Part shown: positions 27,928 to 37,084 of the stretch, piece by piece | Numbering within the stretch: the stretch's first letter is position 1 | Layout of the letters: every line of letters begins with the position of its first letter | Source of the DNA: Symbiodinium natans | Taxonomy: Eukaryota > Sar > Dinophyceae > Suessiales > Symbiodiniaceae | NCBI GenBank assembly: GCA_905221605.1 | Contig: CAJNDS010000673.1 | Coordinates: forward strand, 28,411 to 92,410 | DNA: 64,000 bases | Direction: 5' to 3' | The notes under the pieces: model-generated | The model's input: the letters and a program-made list of their open reading frames with translations, nothing else | The model's database searches: none | What the model was told of the DNA's origin: nothing | Position numbers and translations under genes: made by a program

Positions 27928-28263
27928 ATGCCGCCCAAGCGGGGATCTGCTCAACGCGCTGACCCGGCTTTCGAACACAAGGCCGGCATACTGCGAGCCC
28001 CCCGTGGTCTTCACCTCCTACCTGTTCGTACGGGTAAGGCTGCCTCCGAAACTGCGATTGATGTGGACTCCCCGGGAAACAGCCCTGTGCTGGCGGGTAG
28101 TAACAGTCCCGACGTGGTAGTTGCTCCTGCAGTCGAGGTTCCTACGCCGCAGCAGTCGCCAGCCCAAGGCGAGGCTACCACCAACGCGCGCCATGGCGAG
28201 CGGTGGGGTACACCATGGCTCAAGCCTCGGGCCGCGGGGGGCTCCATTGCGGCAGCTGTTTGA
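27928..28263 (+). CDS. Module ORF 4, short unknown protein
   Basis: The first ATG of the frame is 27928, but the frame is open and protein-like from about 27780 (YSGTIVSLQTRGFVLEPLPN). That suggests its real N-terminus comes from ORF 3 by a +1 shift or splice. The C-terminal part is Pro/Ala/Val-rich and disordered. It lies between ORF 3 and ORF 5 on the same strand and could be a linker in a larger polyprotein. Confidence 0.35.
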   Translation: MPPKRGSAQRADPAFEHKAGILRAPRGLHLLPVRTGKAASETAIDVDSPGNSPVLAGSNSPDVVVAPAVEVPTPQQSPAQGEATTNARHGERWGTPWLKPRAAGGSIAAAV

Positions 28264-28609
28264 TAGCTAAACGGGACGTTTCCCGAACCCCTTGCGGCAC
28301 CCCAACGTGGGAGAGAGGACCACTGACGAAGGAGCCTGCAACGAAAGAGCCTGCGGTTGTGCCGGCCGCGAGTCCTATTGCTCTGGATGCTTGTGTGACG
28401 ACTCCCTCTAGAAAAGTTGATCACAGGATCGGAGGGGGTAGCGCCGCCTCGTGTCCACCCCTTAGTGGCGGCGTCCACCCAGCCCCCGGACACGGCCCAC
28501 GCACACAGCATCTCCGGATGGGATTAGGACGGTTGAGGCGTCACAGCCCCCTTGCGCTAAGTCTCCCACGGACTCACTTGGCCTGACGGAACCAAAATCG
28601 TATCTCCCT
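28264..28609 (+). other. Gap between module ORFs 4 and 5
   Basis: 346 bp. One plus frame (28203-28586) stays open with a Pro/Ser-rich, low-information translation, so a disordered linker is possible. No other signal. Confidence 0.3.
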
Positions 28610-30598
28610 ATGCCTCCCCATGGCCTGACGCCCATCCCCGCCAGGCCTGTGCCCGCTGTCCAAGCTCGCAAGGAAAGTCGGCCTCTCGCTTTGGACAAAG
28701 ACGGCTCTCAGCAGCTGGAACCACCAAAAGCCAAGCCTCGAGGGCCTAGCGAGCCCAGCGGCACCCGCGATCCCAGCGCCCCAGCCTGCGCACCCATCAT
28801 GCAGAGCAACACAGTCTCGGTCTGTGATCTCATGTGGCGCGCACTTGCAGCGGGACATCACTTTGGTAAGAATGTCAAACCTCGGCCCTACATGAACCTG
28901 CGTGACTCGCAACACCTCACAACACACTGCCAGCAGCTTCGGGCATATAGGGCCTATGAGGTGTTTTTGAACGGCGTACCGAACCAGCTGCAAGACTCGG
29001 ATATGCTGATCGGAATCGCTGACACGCTACTGCGTCTGCCTGAAACGTTTCCGGCAGCGTATTTGAAGGTTTATGACCCTATCATCACGCAGTGCCTTAG
29101 ATTGTCGGGGGCATTGCAGCATGTCGACCTTGCTGAAATGTTGGATTGCCCGGTCCCGCAGCTGGACAAAGCAAGGCTTTCGGAGTCCCTGGTGGGGTAT
29201 GGCTTTCTTACCACAGCGCAGTACATCGCGGATCTTTTCTCTGCGGTGTCGGACTTGCCGCGTGTCATCAATGCCAGTTTTCCTGCAATGCTCAGCTACG
29301 CTGACCCAGATTATTGGCTGGGTGCACTTCTGCTCGCATTCGAGTCCCACCAAAAAGGTCCCCTGGAGTGTACGGCAGGGCTGCCCATTGTTCTTGGTTT
29401 TCCTGAATCTGACAATAAAATTACTGACCTGCAGATCAATGTGCCGCCTGCAGCCATGGTGGCCTTCTTGGCTGGCCGCGCTTATCGGTGTCCCAAGTGC
29501 CCTACTACCAAATATGTGATGGACGCGCACAGTGGACTGCCACAAGTCACTGGCCAAGCCTCCCAAGAAGCCTTGCAGGCATGGGCCGCAGCTGCTAAGC
29601 ACACGGACGTGGACACGGCCAGGCTTGCCCAGCCCAGGCTGAATACGTTCCTAGGCATCACGCTGCAGGGCACAGAGACACTTGGGCAAAGGCACTATCA
29701 AGAATTTAGGCCGGACCTCCCCCCTGCCCATTTCCTTGACGCCATCCGGCTTGCTCTTGCGGCCTCGGTGGCCAACCAAAACATTGAACATTTTTGGTCA
29801 GTTTTTAACTTGGAATGGCCTGACACTTCTCACAGAATGGCTGTTTTTCTACGGCGAGTGTTGCCCCTAGAGTGCTTGCTCTCCTCGCCCTGTGCTGCGC
29901 CTGTGGAAGCGAACACTGCAGCAACCTCGCCGGAGGTCGTCAGCATCTCTTCCGAAACTAACGAAGGCTCTCCCTGCCCGATGGATGACATGTCGGACGC
30001 GGAGGACGAACCCGAGGCACAGGTGAATGATTGGCGCTTCTCGGAGCTGCGAACCACTGACCTTGCAGCTTTGCGAGAAGTGGATGTCTCCGCCCCTTTC
30101 CGGCTGCCAGTCATCTTTGATGCGCATTGGAAAGGGATCAGCACCACACCCACCAAGCATGGGCCCCAACGTCCCCAAAATGCGTGGTATGACGCAGCCA
30201 CTGCTCACTGGGCTGCCATTAAGGGGCTCATGCGAGCCAAACATCCAACCAAGCAGCGACTCAACAGCTTCTGGTTTAGGATGTACTGTCATGGCACCCC
30301 CAAGGACCCTGATCCTTCGGCCCTGCGTGCTGCAGTTACCTCCTTCCCCTTTCAGTATAAGGACGAAGGTGTTGTGCAGTACAGGCAAATCCAGGAAGCT
30401 GTCCGGGTGATGTGGCTCGCGGCCCAAACCTCAATGACAAGATACATGCGTATCCCCATTCCGGACGGCATCCCTGAGTGGGGGGTTGATGAGCAAGAGC
30501 TGCCTCCAATGCAGGTCATGCCCAGCCGTACGCGTTCCCATACCACCTCAGCTGGCCATCGCTCCCGGCGTCCGGACTGGGATGGCTCCTGGCAATAG
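28610..30598 (+). CDS. Module ORF 5, large unknown protein
   Basis: The ORF has 662 codons. Residues 1-60 are Pro/Lys/Ser-rich and probably disordered. A mostly helical domain follows, with YRCPKCPTTKYVMDAHSG (a CxxC pair) near residue 300. An acidic segment at about 450-475 (MDDMSDAEDEPEAQ) separates a second domain with many Trp, His and Arg residues (WYDAATAHWAAIKGLMRAKH). It ends in a basic tail (RTRSHTTSAGHRSRRP). I recognise no family. It is the last ORF before a 2.5-kb region of degenerate repeats and hairpins, and could be structural or nucleic-acid binding. Confidence 0.6.
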   Translation: MPPHGLTPIPARPVPAVQARKESRPLALDKDGSQQLEPPKAKPRGPSEPSGTRDPSAPACAPIMQSNTVSVCDLMWRALAAGHHFGKNVKPRPYMNLRDSQHLTTHCQQLRAYRAYEVFLNGVPNQLQDSDMLIGIADTLLRLPETFPAAYLKVYDPIITQCLRLSGALQHVDLAEMLDCPVPQLDKARLSESLVGYGFLTTAQYIADLFSAVSDLPRVINASFPAMLSYADPDYWLGALLLAFESHQKGPLECTAGLPIVLGFPESDNKITDLQINVPPAAMVAFLAGRAYRCPKCPTTKYVMDAHSGLPQVTGQASQEALQAWAAAAKHTDVDTARLAQPRLNTFLGITLQGTETLGQRHYQEFRPDLPPAHFLDAIRLALAASVANQNIEHFWSVFNLEWPDTSHRMAVFLRRVLPLECLLSSPCAAPVEANTAATSPEVVSISSETNEGSPCPMDDMSDAEDEPEAQVNDWRFSELRTTDLAALREVDVSAPFRLPVIFDAHWKGISTTPTKHGPQRPQNAWYDAATAHWAAIKGLMRAKHPTKQRLNSFWFRMYCHGTPKDPDPSALRAAVTSFPFQYKDEGVVQYRQIQEAVRVMWLAAQTSMTRYMRIPIPDGIPEWGVDEQELPPMQVMPSRTRSHTTSAGHRSRRPDWDGSWQ

Positions 30599-30679
30599 AC
30601 AGCAAACTGTCATCTGAGGGCTCCTACTGACGCCATGCGAACGCGCCATTGAGTCCTTTCATGGCATGCTGCCTAGCGT

Positions 30680-30697
30680 GATGTGAGCCCTCACATC
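30680..30697. repeat. Hairpin GATGTGAG-CC-CTCACATC, copy 1
   Basis: Perfect 8-bp stem with a 2-nt centre, 82 bp after the stop of ORF 5. It recurs at 31344-31361 and, with one change, at 32202-32219. Confidence 0.7.
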
Positions 30698-31343
30698 TCC
30701 TCGCCGATACATGCCGCAAGACTACCCCGGATATCCTTGGTTTGGCAACCCTCTCGTGGTCTATGCCACGGATTGGATCGTGCTTGTCTTTTGTGTGCTT
30801 ACAGCTTGCAGCTGTGAACACCCTTCTGGGTCGGCCTCGCGGTGTGCCTGTGGGAACGGGGGGCCTTTCTTTCGTGGTTGCTCCACTGGCCATCTGCCAC
30901 GGACTACCCTGGACCGGTCCTGCCTGGATGTTCCAGCTTTGTCATCGGTAAAACGGCCAATCTTCCTTTCCTCTGCCCCCTCTAGGTGGGCAAGTTGCCT
31001 GCTTCTATGTGCTACGACCGTGTGTGAACCCCCTCGGACTTGAGTGTTGACCATCTCTCGTCTGGACGGTGACACCCCCTTGTCGTACAACGGCGTCATG
31101 CCAATTGGGAGAGACCAGCTAGGGGATGCTGCTTCTGGGTTGTGGACACTTCTACGCGGAGATCAGGTTTCCACTTCCCTGGCAATGTGCCATCGAGCAC
31201 CTGTGGACAACCTGGCCTTCACGAGAGCCATTCTCGCCTGTGCTTGGGTTGCTGCGGGGTTCCCTGCCTGCTTGGGTGTATATCTCTGCTTGCGTCAAAG
31301 CAGCCATACATGACTACCTCCCCATCGGTAGGTGGCCAAGCGT

Positions 31344-31361
31344 GATGTGAGCCCTCACATC
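31344..31361. repeat. Hairpin GATGTGAG-CC-CTCACATC, copy 2
   Basis: Identical to copy 1, including the flanking agc upstream and tcctcgccga downstream. Confidence 0.7.
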
Positions 31362-32201
31362 TCCTCGCCGACGTCTGTCGGTTTGGGCATGGAGGGTCTG
31401 ATTCTGGTTATTGAACCCTCAACCCTCACCGGCCAAGGAGATAGTTGCTTGGCCTTGAGTGCGAAGTTTCGACTGGGGGACTCTCCCGCTTCCTGCGGGG
31501 CAGGTGGGGTCCCCGCCTGCTTGGGTTTACCTGATGGCTCTGATTGGAACGAAGCAGTCAAGCCTGCTTTGGCCGTCGAGACAGTCAAAAGAACGTTGCG
31601 CCTTGTGCTCGGAGAGGCTCCACTGGCTGACCACCATGGAGTGCTCTGGGCTGGTCCTACCCTTTGTTCTTGCCGTTAAGTCCCCACTGGCTGACCACCA
31701 TGGGGCAACTTTATACTTCGGATCAAGAAGGTTGACACCTGCAACGTCCCGTGCCAAGGCACGACTATGCCCCACCTGTGATGGCGGACTTGTGAACCTG
31801 CTCGTGAACGGCCTTGGCTGGTGCTGAATGTATTCGCATCGGTGGCTGCATGATGGTGGTTTTGTGAATCTGGCAACGTCGCATTTTGCGACGCACCTGC
31901 GCACTCGGTGCTACATGTGTGCTCCCGGCCTCTTCGACGATTTCGAGCACTGAGTGCACAGGGTGACCTAGCAGTTCGGCGCGCTGGCTGTGGACACTTC
32001 TACGTGGAGATTATGCACCCGCTGACTTGGCAGGGAGCCATTCCCCACTTGTAGAACAACCTGGCCCTCTTGAGGCTCTTGAGGGTCACCCTCGTCTGAG
32101 CTTGGCCTGCGGCAGGGCAAGTGGGCTCCCCGCCCGCGTGGATGTTACCTTTGGACCAAAGTAGCAATACCATGGAGATCCTTGCACTTCGGCACCAACG
32201 T

Positions 32202-32219
32202 GATGTGAGCCCTCCCATC
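32202..32219. repeat. Hairpin copy 3, one mismatch
   Basis: gatgtgagccctcccatc differs from the other copies by one base in the right stem. It is followed by tccttaccga, a variant of the same flank. Confidence 0.6.
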
Positions 32220-32444
32220 TCCTTACCGACGTACCTCGCGGGTTTGGGTTTGGAGGGACCTGATGCGTGCCGATGCGCAGGCCAGCGCCAAGGTTGCATG
32301 GCCTTGTGTGAGATGCCTGGACTGGGAGGTTCCTCGTTGTCATTATAAACCCTGTGGCGTTAAGGGTTTGGTAACTCGCGGTGGACTCTCCCCGTGGAAT
32401 CGGTAGCTGCAGCTACTCTCGCCCCCCCTCTGGCCGTGCGCGGG

Positions 32445-32664
32445 CACCTCTCTGGGTGGGCACTTGTACGCCAGGTTGACTGGAGAACCCTGTGCTCGGA
32501 GCTACTCCACTGGCTGACCACCATGGAGTGCCCTGGGCCGGTCCCGGGCGCGGACACCTCTCTGGGTGGGCACTTGTACGCCAAGGTGAATGGAGCACCC
32601 AAAACTCGGAGCTACTCCACTGGCTGACCACCATGGAGTGCCCTGGGCCGGTCTTGCCTTGATT
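32445..32664. repeat. Two-copy 110-bp tandem repeat
   Basis: cacctctctgggtgggcact starts at 32445 and 32555, and ctccactggctgaccaccatgg at 32505 and 32615. The offset is 110 bp in both places. Confidence 0.85.
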
Positions 32665-33138
32665 GTTCTTGCTGTTAAGTCCCCACTGGCTGACCACCAT
32701 GGGGCATATGCACATCTTTCATCCCCCCTAGGGAGTCTGACTTGCAACATCCTTTCGCCATTGAGTGTCGGTTGTCTGTCCTTGACAACGAGTACGTGAT
32801 CCGAACCTCTTCTGATGACCTCGGGTTGAATAACCGCTGTCGCACCAGTGGCTACATGATGGTGGTTTTGAGAATCTGGCAATGTCGCAATTTGCGATTC
32901 CCCCACAAGCTCTGTGCTTCCTTGTGAACCGGGACTTCATTGACGACCTCGAGTACTGAGTCCGTGGGGTATCTAGTAGTTCAGCGCGATTGCTCGCTTT
33001 GTTTCTTTGGTGTTTGTTTGCTTGGTGGTTGCTTGTTGTGTCTGGCGGATTGTGTGCGCTGACTTTGTTTCACCCTTTACGTCGAGCCCAACAAGACCGG
33101 CCTACTGTGCTACTGATGTAGTAAAGAGGCGTCAGTCC

Positions 33139-33151
33139 AAAAAAAAAAAAA
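33139..33151. repeat. A13 tract, possible relict poly(A)
   Basis: Thirteen A residues follow gtcagtcc. It lies at the end of the repeat region that trails the ORF module. It could be the tail of a retroposed transcript covering the module, or a plain homopolymer. No matching target duplication was found by eye. Confidence 0.4.
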
Positions 33152-33336
33152 GCAGAAGTGGTTGTTGTACGCAGTAGAGGCAATTGCGTTAGAGTAGTAG
33201 TGGTGGCAGTGACAGCAGCAGTAGCAGCAGTGGAAGTGGCAGTAGTTGTGGAGGTCTGGTAGGTTTTTGTGGTTGCAGTGGTTGTTGTTGCAGTTGCAGT
33301 TGTAGTTGTCGTCATTGTTGTTGCAAAATTGGACGT
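33152..33336. repeat. GTT/GCA triplet-rich low-complexity tract
   Basis: Runs of gttgttg, gcagtagcagcag and gttgcagttgcagttg. The long Thr/Ala frame on the minus strand is a repeat artefact. Confidence 0.6.
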
Positions 33337-33758
33337 TGTAATGTTAGGGTTTCAAAGTTTAGGGTTGAAAGTTCAGATTGGTTCTAGCTTTCGAATGAAA
33401 GATTTGCCCGTAAACCAAGCGGAAGAGTGCTGCGCACTTACATTTTGCCGTTAGGCAAAGAATCCATGTAAAGCCTTCTTACACTCACCGCCTTTCTTTG
33501 GGAAGGCGTGCAGTGGATATCCCAATTTCAGCTGGGCACATTGCCGGTCCATTATAGCCCATGCGCCGCATTGGACTTGAAATAGCCATTCCCGACCTTA
33601 CACCAGAACGGACCCTGTAAGAGTCTTCGCTGCAATGTGTGAGACTGTTTCCAACATGCACGCAAATTCCATAAAGTCTTTGCACAGTATCATCTTTCTA
33701 AAACTCTCACGCGTTCTAGTGCCTTTCAAAGCCTTCCACGCCACAAGGAGCTGCCATC

Positions 33759-34049
33759 ATGTCAGCAGCCATGGCTGAGGTCTTCATTGCTGCATTGAGC
33801 ATCTCGCAACTTCGACTGCAGATTACTGAGGAAGCTTTGTTGTTCCAGAAATCACAATTCCTCGACTGCAGCAATATTTGGCACGGCTGGCTTAATGTTC
33901 TTCGAAGGGGAAAGTTTGCCAAGGTGCTGTGCGTTTTTTTTTGTGATGGTCCACGCTGGTTCTCTCGAGCTTCCACACAATGCAAAACATGCGTTGAACA
34001 ATGCCGTGCGAGCCCATTTTCAGGGTCCGAAGAATCGCGAAAAACATAG
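33759..34049 (+). CDS. Weak 96-codon ORF, unknown
   Basis: It starts MSAAMAEVFIAALSISQLRL and has an amphipathic helical N-terminus and several cysteines later. The opposite strand is also open here. It may be one exon of a gene or a chance frame; nothing identifies it. Confidence 0.2.
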   Translation: MSAAMAEVFIAALSISQLRLQITEEALLFQKSQFLDCSNIWHGWLNVLRRGKFAKVLCVFFCDGPRWFSRASTQCKTCVEQCRASPFSGSEESRKT

Positions 34050-34298
34050 GATGCGTCAGAGTACCCCTCGTTGCAACCACTAGGAATCACTAGTATTCAA
34101 AAAGAACAGACAACGGCCCGCTTGGCCCTGAACGGCAAGTTCGACTGACTTCAGCGTAGTCCGCAAGCAGCATGTCGATACCGATCCCTGTTTTTCCGGT
34201 CGGGAGAATCCGGTTCAGCTTTTGTGTCTCACGCCAGAACTTAGGCAGTTTTGAGTCCGGCAAGCAAGGCCAGAAATTGATCCCCAAACTAGGCCCGC

Positions 34299-34694
34299 TT
34301 GATTAGCATGTTGTGTTCTTCAGCACTTGGAGCTCAACATGGTTTGATTTTTTTCGTTTCATGTTTTGAGGCGGCTGTTGCAAGATGGGCAATGCGTTTG
34401 TTGGCCCCCGCATGGATGAGCAGTTGTTTGCCGCCAGGGAACTGTGCAGTCACTCTTCTTGTGGTTGCGTTTCACGTTGCACTCATGCCCAGTAATGTTG
34501 TGAAAGCCATGGAAACACACGCGTGCAAGAACAGTCGAGAACGGTTGTGCGATTTCACAAGGATTGAGGCTCTGAGCATGCCAAAACTCGCGTCTGAGAT
34601 TTCCACAACTGCCTTTAGGCCATCCAAGATTGAGAAAGAAAAAGGCCCTGGAGTTCTTATGCGTGAGCATATAATTCGAAACATGAATTCATAA
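34299..34694 (+). CDS. Weak 131-codon ORF, unknown
   Basis: The second half (METHACKNSRERLCDFTRIE and onward) is charged and protein-like. The first half is hydrophobic and Cys-rich. A chance frame cannot be excluded, since both strands are open. Confidence 0.2.
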   Translation: MISMLCSSALGAQHGLIFFVSCFEAAVARWAMRLLAPAWMSSCLPPGNCAVTLLVVAFHVALMPSNVVKAMETHACKNSRERLCDFTRIEALSMPKLASEISTTAFRPSKIEKEKGPGVLMREHIIRNMNS

Positions 34695-36642
34695 CGGTTA
34701 TAATTATAAGATTTTCGCCTCCATGTTGCAATCTCGGCTCGCCCTCAAACGGAAATAGTTTCGGGGTATTCCTTGACCCACAAAACAAGAAATTCGGAAA
34801 GCTGTCTCGCGACACTACGATGGCATGCCTCAGTTTCACGCAAGGAGCAGGCCACTAGTTTTGGTAGTGTTTTACCTGGTTGTTGGCATTGACCTGTATT
34901 TTCATTGTCCTGTCTCGTATGCTTTGTCGGCCTCTCCAGTTTCAATTTTTTTTGAAGAGAGCCGGAGCTGATGGGCAACGACACAGGTTCGCCCTTGGCA
35001 GTGGAAAAGGCAGAAAGGGCAGGAAGGGCAGGGCCCTTTTTTGTTGTCCACTGTTCTTTTTCCTTTCTTGCGATTTGGTTTTTGGGACGGCGTATTTCCA
35101 AAAACAAAGGGACCTTTGGGAAAGGTTTGTTTCAAGAAGGGACGCAGTGCCTGCGATTTGGTTTTCGCGAAATGATTGGTTCTAGAATTAAGGGACACGG
35201 TCGCGGTGCTTGCGATTTGCAATTGGGGAGGGAGTTGCTTCAAAAACTCCAAGGGACATGGTGCGTACGATGTCTTTTTTGGGAAGGGATTTGTTTCAAC
35301 AATCCAAGCGACCTCTTATATCCAACAGGAGTGTTCTGGGCACTTGTCATTCTCCTCGCCTCTCTGGCTCTTTGTCCTTCTCGTTCCCATTTGGAGTGGT
35401 GTGGGAAAGCGGAATGTCGCCTTAAGGTTTCGCCTAAATGAAAAACCCGAACATTTCCAGGTAAACACCGGCAAGGGGGGGTTTTTCAGCAGCAAGCACA
35501 AAACACTTGAGCCCTAAACCCTACTTAGCCCCGGAGTTTTCCTACACCTCCGAAAAATTACATGAAATATGGGTGGAAAAACAACGAAGGTTTTCTAAAC
35601 GTAGTCTTGGACCGGTTTCCGGGCACATAAAGAATTTAAATCTGGGGGTGGGGCTTGCTAATCAGAAGCTCGGATTATCCCGTTTACTTGAAGACTCTTC
35701 CTGAGCCGGGGTCGCATGTATGGCATGCTACGTGATGCATGGGGTCTCAGTCAGCGTTATGGAGCCTCCGAGTTACGGAGGGGTATCCCAAACGGGTATC
35801 TCCGGGGCTTTCCCTGGATCAGTTGATCCGTGATCACGTGTCCGTAGCGAGGTTTCGCACGACGGACATCCCAAAGGAAATCTTCGAGCTGCAGAATGTC
35901 TTTTAGTGCTCATCACAGAAGCTGTCCGGAACAGTTTAACGTGCCGGGAGAGAAAAGGGAGTGTGGCGAGTGTCCGCCATGTACTGCGACTCTGTGGTTT
36001 TCATTTTCATTCATTTGATGGAAACTGTTGCACTTACGATTTAATGAGGGCGTTTTTCATACTTGGCTTTTGATATACTGATATACTCATTTCTTGTATT
36101 GCAGCTGGGCTCAGTCTGATAGCCACGTAGAGCCGTGCAACTTTGTCAACATGAAACCTCAACCACCTTAGCGCCGCCTTCACCATCCGGTGCAGAAGAG
36201 ACCAAAGACAAAGACACCACAGAACCTAGCCAGCGTCCTCCCCACCATCCCCAAGAGTTTACAAGGGGCGTATAGCAAGGTCGGACCCTCATCCCCCGAA
36301 ACCCTGCACTCCCAACGTAAACCCACCATCCCGTGCGCTGGGATGTCACGCCCTCGGCTTCAAGGTGCCTTCGGGTCGTTTTGTGGCGTGATAAGTAGCC
36401 TAAGCAGCGATGACCGGCACATACATGTGTGTATATGGTTATATAGACATGTGAGAGGAACACGCTTTGGTTTGTTGACGAGGGGCGGGGTGCTTTTTGA
36501 GCAGAAACCCCTCGTCGCCTGAAGGTCAGGTTGTGGCAAATCTTCGGCCTCATAGCTTCCACAAATATTGGTATCGGGTTTAGGGTTTACCAAAACCTGT
36601 TACGGACGGGTAGAAAACGGGATCATGTTCGCTCCGGACTTT

Positions 36643-36821
36643 TGTCAAAGATAGGGTCAATCTAAAGCTAACTGAAAAGCTGGGACACTCCGCACTTTTC
36701 CTGGGTTCGCTGCGGTGTGTGTCCTTGTTCGAGCCTGTCGTCGACAAGACGTTCCGAGGCTCTGGTGTGCATTCCACATGCACCTGGTGCACAGCTTCCT
36801 GTACTGCGTAGATGTTTAACA
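36643..36821 (-). repeat. 3' LTR of copia no. 2
   Basis: 179 bp, identical to 46582-46760. It includes ctttcagtt-like and gtgcacctggtgcac palindromic stretches. Flanked outside by the TSD ACTTT. Confidence 0.95.
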
Positions 36822-36832
36822 CCCCGCCTTCG
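36822..36832 (-). promoter_or_regulatory. Polypurine tract of copia no. 2
   Basis: On the minus strand, CGAAGGCGGGG abuts the 3' LTR (TGTTAAAC). This is the normal position of the plus-strand primer. Confidence 0.75.
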
Positions 36833-37084
36833 AAGCTGGTGAAAGTCGTTCCTAGACTAAGCTAGCTTCGACTGTCGTGGGCTAAGTTGATTACTCGGAT
36901 CATTTTCCTTTAGTCAACAAAAGCGAAAACAAAGTTCCTGAAAGTTGCCAGTAGAACGGATACTCCATCCTTTGTTCTGGCTTCCTTCTCATCTTGAAAC
37001 TCACTCCTCACTGCTCGACTGAGCGCTGCTGATCCTTCCTCTGCTTTTCCTTGCTTCTCTTCTCCTTCGCTTCTTTTCCTTCCT
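36833..37084 (-). other. 3' untranslated region of copia no. 2
   Basis: 252 bp between the polyprotein stop and the polypurine tract. No coding or structural signal seen. Confidence 0.6.

Larger units (their letters stand above)
30599..33060. repeat. Degenerate long repeats downstream of the ORF module
   Basis: No credible ORF. The recurring phrases are 'gtgatgtgagccctcacatc' (three sites), 'gtggacacttctacgyggag' (31142 and 31989) and 'ccactggctgaccaccatgg' (31621, 31683, 32507, 32617 and 32684). A two-copy 110-bp tandem covers 32445-32664. The pattern suggests a unit of about 650-860 bp that has been duplicated and decayed. Confidence 0.7.
33337..36637. other. 3.3 kb without a confident gene
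   Basis: Unique, moderately AT-balanced DNA. It contains two weak ORFs (33759-34049 and 34299-34694) and degenerate 'agggacacgg..cttgcgatttg' repeats around 34970-35300. A run of small hairpins lies at 35760-35840 (gcctccgagttacggagg; ggatcagttgatcc). A few CCCTAAACCC motifs occur at 35509-35530. No tRNA or rRNA was recognised. Confidence 0.4.

Noticed and set aside
35740-35860. tRNA-like cluster of short hairpins
   Set aside because: The stems do not assemble into a cloverleaf and no T-loop consensus (GTTCRANYC) is present at the right spacing.
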